Positions 3,535 to 7,500 of a stretch of 7,500 nt of DNA are shown here, piece by piece. Positions within the stretch are counted from its first letter, which is position 1, and every line of letters starts with the position of its first letter. The DNA is from a bacterium (GTDB lineage: Bacteria > UBA10199 > 2-02-FULL-44-16 > JAAZCA01): NCBI GenBank assembly GCA_041648665.1, contig JBAZOP010000117.1, forward strand, positions 1 to 7,500. Direction: 5' to 3'. Below the pieces are notes generated by a model. The model did no database searches. It was not told where the DNA came from and saw only the letters and a list, made by a program, of their open reading frames with translations. A program made the translations under genes and the position numbers.

Positions 3535-3544
3535 TCCGAAGCAG

Positions 3545-4048
3545 TTAGCCCGCCAGCTCTACCCGCTCAGGATCGACGCGAACGATTTGCCGCTTCCCGA
3601 GCATCTCAACCCCTACCATAACGCGCCCTCGGCCGTCAACCCCTTCGCATTCCAAAATCATATCGCTTATCTTATTGATAATAAGCCTTATTTTATCTCC
3701 CTTGCGATACGCGACCTTTTTGCCCACAATTAACGGACCAGCTTTTTCGAGGTTTTCTACCCATTCTCCCGGTATTTCTGCCGGCACGAACCGCTCTCCT
3801 TCCCAATTGCCGAGGATGTAGGAGACGCCGATCGCGTTTCGAATGCGCGCTATATCCGCTATATTGTCGAGCCGTACGAAGATATACCCCGGCATCAGCG
3901 ATTTCTCGCGGAATTTCTGCGCTTGCGTCCGCCGATCAATGAAATAGCGATGCTCGAGCGGCCGATATGTCCGCAGGCCGGCGCGACGAAGGTAGAAATC
4001 CGCTCGCGTGTCGCGCCCGCTGCTTTTGATGACGTGCCATGCGCTCAT
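3545..4048 (-). CDS. Phage NusG-like transcription factor
   Basis: A 167-residue NusG/RfaH-family protein. NusG binds the RNA polymerase clamp and changes pausing and termination. The N-terminal NGN domain is visible: W-H-V-I at 4-7, Y-L-R-R-A-G-x-x-T-Y-R-P at 19-30, and the hallmark S-L-M-P-G-Y-I-F-V-R-L at 50-60. I-A-R-I-R-N-A-I-G-V-S-Y-I-L follows at 66-79. The C-terminal part (about 115-165, Y-R-K-G-D-K-I-R ... V-x-M-L-G-K-R-Q-I-V-R-V) fits a KOW domain. The length is close to cellular NusG, but the sequence is divergent. The ATG at 4048 has GAGGGA just upstream. It is the last protein gene of the right-hand operon and lies next to the structured tRNA region. A role as a phage-specific anti- or pro-terminator is inference. 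Confidence 0.87.
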   Translation of the reverse strand: MSAWHVIKSSGRDTRADFYLRRAGLRTYRPLEHRYFIDRRTQAQKFREKSLMPGYIFVRLDNIADIARIRNAIGVSYILGNWEGERFVPAEIPGEWVENLEKAGPLIVGKKVAYRKGDKIRLIINKISDMILECEGVDGRGRVMVGVEMLGKRQIVRVDPERVELAG

Positions 4049-4074
4049 GCGCTGTCCCTCGGTTGCCGTTTGCC

Positions 4075-4090
4075 GGGCCAGCCGTGGCCC
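4075..4090 (-). promoter_or_regulatory. Leader hairpin upstream of the NusG-like gene
   Basis: GGGCCA-GCCG-TGGCCC (plus strand) is a perfect 6-bp stem with a 4-base loop in the 88-base gap before the NusG-like start, the longest gap in this operon. It could be an attenuator that sets NusG-like expression, or a terminator for the upstream genes. No T-run follows. Confidence 0.4.
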
Positions 4091-4136
4091 GTGGTGAGTT
4101 GAGACGCAGGGACGCTACTTGGACAATGGCCGAGTT

Positions 4137-4298
4137 TTAGACTCCGCATATGATCGCTGTTACGGTCGCCAACAGCCACAGCGCCACAAATCGCTCGACG
4201 CCCGCCTTATCTTTGTCATCGCGCCGCTGCCAGCACCGATCGAACCGCATATCGAGCACGAACCCGAGCCATATGATCGCCATCGCTATCCCTCTCAT
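4137..4298 (-). CDS. Small membrane protein (two hydrophobic segments)
   Basis: A 53-residue protein starting at ATG 4298, which overlaps the TGA of the preceding gene by four bases. A first hydrophobic stretch (about 4-15, I-A-M-A-I-I-W-L-G-F-V-L) and a second (about 38-52, F-V-A-L-W-L-L-A-T-V-T-A-I-I-C) flank a charged loop (R-R-D-D-K-D-K). The pattern suggests a hairpin membrane protein with the loop in the cytoplasm. Tiny two-helix phage proteins include holins and superinfection-exclusion factors. The position in a replication-type operon does not favour a lysis role, so the function is open. The frame also stays open upstream, but that part is a shadow of the next gene. Confidence 0.62.
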   Translation of the reverse strand: MRGIAMAIIWLGFVLDMRFDRCWQRRDDKDKAGVERFVALWLLATVTAIICGV

Positions 4299-4444
4299 GC
4301 CACTCTCCTGATTAGCTCGGCCCAACTCGCTTGACGCGCGCGACGCGACACGACGATCAACAAATGCGGGTTGCCTCTGTAGCGATATGCGCGGCGCTCG
4401 ATGTCCCATAGGCGCCGCGGGTAGAGGTCGGCGGTCCAAATCAT
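4295..4444 (-). CDS. 49-residue basic hypothetical protein
   Basis: A short gene joined on both sides by ATGA overlaps: its ATG (4444-4442) overlaps the stop of the gene before it, and its TGA (4297-4295) overlaps the start of the membrane protein after it. The protein is basic and aromatic. It begins M-I-W-T-A-D-L-Y-P-R-R-L-W-D-I-E-R-R, continues with Y-R-Y-R-G-N-P-H-L-L-I-V-V-S-R-R-A-R, and ends in an amphipathic W-A-E-L-I-R-R-V-A helix. I do not recognise a family. The double stop/start coupling is the main reason to believe it, together with a sensible composition. Confidence 0.6.
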   Translation of the reverse strand: MIWTADLYPRRLWDIERRAYRYRGNPHLLIVVSRRARQASWAELIRRVA

Positions 4445-4935
4445 TCGGGAGCCTTGGCGAGCGCGGCGCTGTCTAGCCGTTCGATCTCGGCGAGGATTAG
4501 AGCGCCGGCTTTCACAAGATCACGGCGACGCGTGGTCGGCTTCCACCAATTATCGCCCCAAGGCCATCCGAAAGGCACGCCATATCGCAAATCTTTGTCC
4601 GTGGCGGCATAACAGGCGGCTGCGTCGGCGAGATCGCCAGCCGCGTGTCTGGCGTCATGCTCCGCGTCCCAACCCTCGGCTTCGATCTGGCGTCGACGCT
4701 CAGCCTTCACGTCCTTTACTGCATCGCTCTCTTCCAGCGCCTCCGCCCGCGCGGCAGCTTTGATGGAGGGGAGGTCGATGGCGGAGATGAGAAAAATGGC
4801 GCGACGACGAAATATGTCCCAATATTCTGTCTGAACACATTCCTCACCAAATTCGGCGCGGTCGTCCGCCGCAAGAGTATCCATCAAATACAACTCGCGC
4901 GCGATCTTTTCGATTAGCTCTTTCTCGTCGGTCAT
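4441..4935 (-). CDS. Phage accessory protein with MazG-like/'ERxRQIxxEGW' domain
   Basis: A 164-residue protein. The N-terminal half (1-75) is acidic and helical. From residue 76 comes a pattern common in phage accessory proteins: V-K-A-E-R-R-R-Q-I-E-A-E-G-W (76-89), H-D-x-R-H-x-x-G-D-L-A-D-A-A-A-C-Y-A (93-110), W-P-W-G-D-N-W-W-K-P (124-133), and R-R-D-L-V-K-A-G-A-L-I-L-A-E-I-E-R-L-D (137-155). Related proteins are often left as hypothetical. The helices with conserved acidic, His and Ala residues recall all-alpha MazG-type NTP pyrophosphohydrolases, but I cannot see the full metal-binding E-x-x-E...E-x-x-D set, so that link is tentative. It overlaps both neighbours by ATGA. Confidence 0.75.
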   Translation of the reverse strand: MTDEKELIEKIARELYLMDTLAADDRAEFGEECVQTEYWDIFRRRAIFLISAIDLPSIKAAARAEALEESDAVKDVKAERRRQIEAEGWDAEHDARHAAGDLADAAACYAATDKDLRYGVPFGWPWGDNWWKPTTRRRDLVKAGALILAEIERLDSAALAKAPE

Positions 4936-5120
4936 AGCTCATAATCCTCGTCTTCACGCGGCTTATATCCAATGATCTCGCAAACTCCTTCGATGAACTC
5001 ATATGCATTTTCGATTACGCGGTCAGTTTGGTATATCGTCTCCGTGCAATGAATATCCTGTTTGTCGATAAACTCTCGACAGAACTTTACGAGCTGATCG
5101 GGGATTGACGGTTCGCTCAT
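4932..5120 (-). CDS. Small acidic hypothetical protein
   Basis: A 62-residue acidic protein, not recognised. The ATG at 5120 follows the preceding stop by three bases. A strong Shine-Dalgarno (AGGGGTGAGAG) lies within the end of that gene, so it is probably translated by coupling. The protein is mainly helical (L-V-K-F-C-R-E-F-I, R-V-I-E-N-A-Y-E-F-I-E-G-V-C-E-I-I-G-Y) with an acidic tail. There are two isolated cysteines plus a CH pair, and no recognised zinc motif. The stop overlaps the next ATG (4935-4932). Confidence 0.66.
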   Translation of the reverse strand: MSEPSIPDQLVKFCREFIDKQDIHCTETIYQTDRVIENAYEFIEGVCEIIGYKPREDEDYEL

Positions 5121-5123
5121 CTC

Positions 5124-5540
5124 TCACCCCTGTTTAGCCGCGCGGATCGCGGCGGTGAAGGCGGAGCGTTGCATTTCATGACCCGCCGGGCAGGTTGTCT
5201 CGAACAAAACAGAATGCATAGCATCCATCATTTCCTCGCTCGGACGTTCCAGCTCGGCGAGCATCGCGTCCACGAAAATCTCGTAAGGCACGTCGCTCCA
5301 ATCCGCGTTGTCGCCGATCTCTCGGATGTATCTGTTCGCCTCACGCTCGACGGCGTAAATTAGGCGTTCTCGCATGGCGCGCGCTTCATATACGGCGCCC
5401 GGGACAATCTGGCGTTCCAGCTCGGCGAGCACTGCGTCAGCGGCTTCAAAGCAGATATCCGCCGGCTCCCGGCCGTCCTCAATCACGTCGAGTATCTTGT
5501 CGAAAATCTCCTTGGCGATCCTTTCTCGCATTGGGGTCAT
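5124..5540 (-). CDS. Hypothetical phage protein with internal helix repeat
   Basis: A 138-residue acidic, helical protein. Of several candidate starts, ATG 5540 has GAGG eight bases upstream. ATG 5546 is too close to it, and a TTG at 5597 lies inside the preceding gene. Two similar segments are visible: A-A-D-A-V-L-A-E-L-E-R-Q near residues 33-44 and F-V-D-A-M-L-A-E-L-E-R-P later, the second followed by S-E-E-M-M-D-A-M-H. This suggests an internal duplication or a repeated amphipathic helix. Similar L-A-E-L-x-x-P-(S/T)-E-E-M segments are common in alphaproteobacterial phage hypothetical proteins (from memory). No catalytic motif is seen. It starts 10 bases after the previous stop. Confidence 0.68.
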   Translation of the reverse strand: MTPMRERIAKEIFDKILDVIEDGREPADICFEAADAVLAELERQIVPGAVYEARAMRERLIYAVEREANRYIREIGDNADWSDVPYEIFVDAMLAELERPSEEMMDAMHSVLFETTCPAGHEMQRSAFTAAIRAAKQG

Positions 5541-5550
5541 TTGCATTGCC

Positions 5551-5670
5551 TCATTTTTGGTTGATGATGATGAACGGCCCTTGATGATGGCGCGCAACGT
5601 CGCTCACTACCATCGCCGAGAACACGAAACCAATCACGATAAACAGCACAATCCTCTCTGCTGTGGTCAT
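5551..5670 (-). CDS. 39-residue single-pass membrane protein
   Basis: A tiny protein beginning M-T-T-A-E-R-I-V-L-F-I-V-I-G-F-V-F-S-A-M (residues 1-20). One hydrophobic helix (about 7-23) is followed by a polar tail ending I-I-I-N-Q-K. The ATG at 5670 overlaps the stop of the preceding gene (ATGA, 5670-5667). A longer in-frame version starting further upstream would be a shadow of that gene. It is probably an inner-membrane peptide of unknown role. Confidence 0.58.
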   Translation of the reverse strand: MTTAERIVLFIVIGFVFSAMVVSDVARHHQGPFIIINQK

Positions 5671-5984
5671 TTGCTTTTGCCCTCCAAAGCAGCGCGGGCG
5701 ATGCGCTGCGGCCATTCCGGGTCTAGCGCTAGGTTGATCTGGTCTTGCTCGGCGATCTCGCACAGCGCCTCGTAGGCGTCGAGCAACGCGGGGAGCGCGT
5801 TGAGGGCGGCGTCGATAAGACAGGCATCTTGCTCATCGAGCCTTTGTGCAATTATTTGATGGCCGTTTTCGATGAAAAATTCATCGCCATCTCCGGGCAA
5901 GCCATAGTGCTTGACTACCATTAGGGGCCCCTGTGTCGCCTTCTCCGCCAGCTCGCGGAGACGCTTCGTGTCGATAGTGGTCAT
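5667..5984 (-). CDS. ead/Ea22-like phage protein
   Basis: A 105-residue protein. The start L-R-E-L-A-E-K-A-T-Q-G-P (about 9-20) is the signature opening of the ead/Ea22-like family, whose members usually read L-x-x-L-A-E-x-A-T-x-G-P-W; here Trp is replaced by Leu. A central part (N-G-H-Q-I-I-A-Q) leads to D-A-C-L-I-D-A-A-L-N-A-L-P-A-L-L-D-A-Y-E-A-L, the usual C-terminal helix. The family lies in early or accessory regions of many phages with no established function. The ATG at 5984 overlaps the preceding TGA by one base (TGATG), with GGGGAT as Shine-Dalgarno; a GTG at 6002 is an unlikely alternative. It is coupled to the downstream membrane peptide. Confidence 0.76.
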   Translation of the reverse strand: MTTIDTKRLRELAEKATQGPLMVVKHYGLPGDGDEFFIENGHQIIAQRLDEQDACLIDAALNALPALLDAYEALCEIAEQDQINLALDPEWPQRIARAALEGKSK

Positions 5985-6331
5985 CACATCATCCCCAGCC
6001 ACATCGGATCAACGACAAAAATCTCCGTGAACAAGTCACCGCACTCTTTTACAGAAATACCGTTATGGCCTCCTTCTAATTCAATTATCGCATCGTGCAT
6101 AACACTGCCGATGTAACGAGCTATTGATACATTATCTGTCTTAACCCAAATAGTATAACAACTACCGGCATTCGAATCGCAGAATATGCAAGCTATTTCA
6201 TATCTAATCTCAGGATGAACAGCCTCGGCCATGATCTGCATAGCGTCCATCTCGATATCAATGTCATAGCGGCTCGAAAGGATAATATCATCGAATTTCC
6301 GCACCGTTCTGTTGTCGTTTACTGCGTTCAT
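5984..6331 (-). CDS. Hypothetical protein with lower GC than its neighbours
   Basis: About 115 residues from ATG 6331, which has GGGGA five bases upstream; ATG 6343 would add four residues but has no evident Shine-Dalgarno. The protein is acidic and not recognised: F-D-D-I-I-L-S-S-R-Y-D-I-D-I-E-M-D-A near the start, then I-A-C-I-F-C-D-S-N-A-G-S-C with three cysteines, and F-T-E-I-F-V-V-D-P-M-W-L-G-M-M at the end. An alpha/beta fold is likely. The gene uses more A/T-ending codons (ATA, TAT, TCT, GTA) than its neighbours, which suggests separate acquisition. It begins just after the primase-helicase stop and ends in TGATG with the Ea22-like start. Confidence 0.68.
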   Translation of the reverse strand: MNAVNDNRTVRKFDDIILSSRYDIDIEMDAMQIMAEAVHPEIRYEIACIFCDSNAGSCYTIWVKTDNVSIARYIGSVMHDAIIELEGGHNGISVKECGDLFTEIFVVDPMWLGMM

Positions 6332-6345
6332 CGATGTCCCCATCG

Positions 6346-7500
6346 TTACATGAACATCCCGGTTTCTCTATCAAACACAAGCTCTATAGAGCCTATTTTG
6401 CCTGTGCTCGGCTGATAGCGAACCTTCTTCACGAAGATTCCTGTTTCGATATCGACCGCAGGATCGCCGAGCCGCGCCACGACAACGCCAAGGTCCGCCT
6501 TGTTTTGGAAAGCAGCGGAATCGGCAATGTCGTAAAGCGTGACTTCCTCTGGCGATTTGCTCGTCGCGCCCTTCGTCGGGTGCGCAACGATGATTACCAG
6601 AACATCGAAGCGCCGGCCGAAATCTTTGATCTCACGGAGCGCGCGGTTCACATATTCCGTAGTCGATTCCCTCGCATCGCGCGAATGCTCGATTTCGTTC
6701 CACGGGTCTATGAGCAGCACGCGGGCGCCGTGGCGGATTACTGCTACCTCGGCTTTTTCGAGCAACCACGAAACATCGTGAACGCGCTCGCAATCTGGCT
6801 CTGGGGCGATGAAGCAGAAATTGCGGTCCAGGAATTCATCGACTGTTGCTTGATCGCCATCGCCCCAACGCTTCGAGGCTATGCCGAGCATCGCGGTCCC
6901 GATCGCGTTCGTGACATAAGGCTTGATGCGCATTTCGAAAGAGGCGATTGCCGTTGTCCAGCCATGAATGCGCGCAAGATTTGAAACGAGCTGTTGCGTC
7001 CAGGATGTTTTCCCTTGGCCGGCGAACCCAGTCACAACCATCAGCGCCGGATGGTAGAGCATGAGATATTCGTCGAGTTTATCCCATCCCGTCGTCTTCG
7101 GACAAAGCTCAGGCTCTTGCGGGAGATCATGATAGGCATAGACGCCAGACACAGGGTAGGGGAGCGCCGAGCCGATGATGCGGTTGACCTCGGCCGCACC
7201 GTAGCCGATCAAAACTTCGTTCAGGTCTTTGCAGCCTTCAGGATAGCTCACGAATGAGCATCGCACCCGGCCTAGGCGGCGGACCAGTTCAGCCGCCAAT
7301 CTACGTCCAGGCTCGTCCGCGTCGGTCGCAATGACGATGCGTTTGATCTTCTTCAGCCTGTCCCAATTATTCGCGATGTAGCGATATTTCTCATCATTTG
7401 CCGGGTCGATATCGTCGACTCCTTCCGGCACGTCGATCAAATTCCCGAACCCATCACGAGCCGGGGGCGCCCCATCGGGAACAGAAACGGCGTAGGCGTA
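6346..7500 (-). CDS. Twinkle/T7 gp4-like primase-helicase, C-terminal part
   Basis: A replicative helicase fused to a TOPRIM primase-type domain. It unwinds the phage fork and may prime it. The frame stays open through the right edge, so the true start is outside. The TTG at 7440 is not the start, because the upstream residues V-S-V-P-D-G-A-P fit the TOPRIM fold. Counting visible residues from the edge: TOPRIM I-V-I-A-T-D-A-D-E-P-G-R-R at about 55-67; linker Y-P-V-S-G-V-Y; Walker A G-F-A-G-Q-G-K-T-S-W at 158-167; S-F-E-M at 187-190; Walker B V-L-L-I-D-P-W-N at 261-268; I-I-V-A-H-P at 303-308 with the sensor His. D-S-A-A-F-Q-N-K-A-D-L-G-V-V-V-A-R at 327-343 is the DnaB-like motif H4 region. 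A zinc-binding primase domain, if present, lies beyond the window. It heads the minus-strand operon seen here. Confidence 0.92.
   Translation of the reverse strand, partial: YAYAVSVPDGAPPARDGFGNLIDVPEGVDDIDPANDEKYRYIANNWDRLKKIKRIVIATDADEPGRRLAAELVRRLGRVRCSFVSYPEGCKDLNEVLIGYGAAEVNRIIGSALPYPVSGVYAYHDLPQEPELCPKTTGWDKLDEYLMLYHPALMVVTGFAGQGKTSWTQQLVSNLARIHGWTTAIASFEMRIKPYVTNAIGTAMLGIASKRWGDGDQATVDEFLDRNFCFIAPEPDCERVHDVSWLLEKAEVAVIRHGARVLLIDPWNEIEHSRDARESTTEYVNRALREIKDFGRRFDVLVIIVAHPTKGATSKSPEEVTLYDIADSAAFQNKADLGVVVARLGDPAVDIETGIFVKKVRYQPSTGKIGSIELVFDRETGMFM

Larger units (their letters stand above)
2205..3544 (-). other. Protein-poor, highly structured tRNA / hairpin region
   Basis: This stretch of about 1.34 kb holds no reading frame I can support as a protein. 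It contains tRNA-Thr, two tRNA-like cloverleaves, three identical UUCG hairpins and many other strong inverted repeats. Examples are AGCCTA/TAGGCT at 2306-2325; GCGGGG/CCCCGC at about 2624-2642; CCCGG/CCGGG at 2853-2867; GGCGG/CCGCC at 2901-2919; CCCGGA/TCCGGG at 3149-3169; GTGGGG/CCCCAC at 3184-3232; CCAAGTCC/GGACTTGG at 3238-3269. The tRNA orientation suggests the minus strand is transcribed, downstream of the NusG-like gene. Whether it makes one long precursor or separate RNAs cannot be told from sequence. Confidence 0.6.

Noticed and set aside
6334..6984. 216-codon plus-strand frame
   Set aside because: It is entirely antisense to the primase-helicase, which has unambiguous Walker and TOPRIM motifs.

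Overview
The window looks like part of a tailed double-stranded DNA bacteriophage or prophage. It is GC-rich. The terminase, primase-helicase and several small accessory proteins resemble phages of Alphaproteobacteria (Rhizobiales-like hosts). That host guess is inference from protein style, since nothing in the window names the host directly. There are no insertion sequences, CRISPR arrays or rRNA.

Layout from left to right. (1) Positions 1-836, minus strand: a packaging module of small terminase (Sf6 gp1-like), a small protein built on five VTK heptads, and the start of the large terminase, which runs off the left edge. (2) About 837-1004: a divergent control region with promoter-like sequences in both directions, an operator-like inverted repeat, and a hairpin between the Shine-Dalgarno and the terS start. 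(3) 1005-2016, plus strand: four small genes, the last a helix-turn-helix regulator. (4) 2013-2204, minus strand: a small cysteine-motif protein whose stop codon overlaps that of the regulator. A 16-base direct repeat flanks it. (5) 2205-3544: about 1.3 kb without a convincing protein gene. It holds one good tRNA-Thr(UGU), two tRNA-like cloverleaves with odd anticodon arms, three copies of a UUCG-tetraloop hairpin, and many other strong hairpins. (6) 3545-7500, minus strand: a tightly packed early-type operon read right to left. It starts with a Twinkle/T7 gp4-like primase-helicase (5' end beyond the window). Seven or eight small proteins follow, many joined by ATGA or TGATG stop/start overlaps, and the operon ends with a phage NusG paralogue.

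How the parts may fit together (inference). The right-hand operon supplies DNA replication (primase-helicase) and, at its end, a NusG-like factor that could alter host RNA polymerase processivity. Transcription past nusG would enter the structured tRNA region. The divergent region near 840-1000 would separate packaging transcription from the small plus-strand regulatory operon.

The most unusual signals are: the 21-bp-periodic TTTTCGTGAC repeats inside the gene between terS and terL; the near-identical start/stop overlap on both sides of that gene; and the structured RNA cluster, where one tRNA-like element is exactly three bases short in the anticodon arm.
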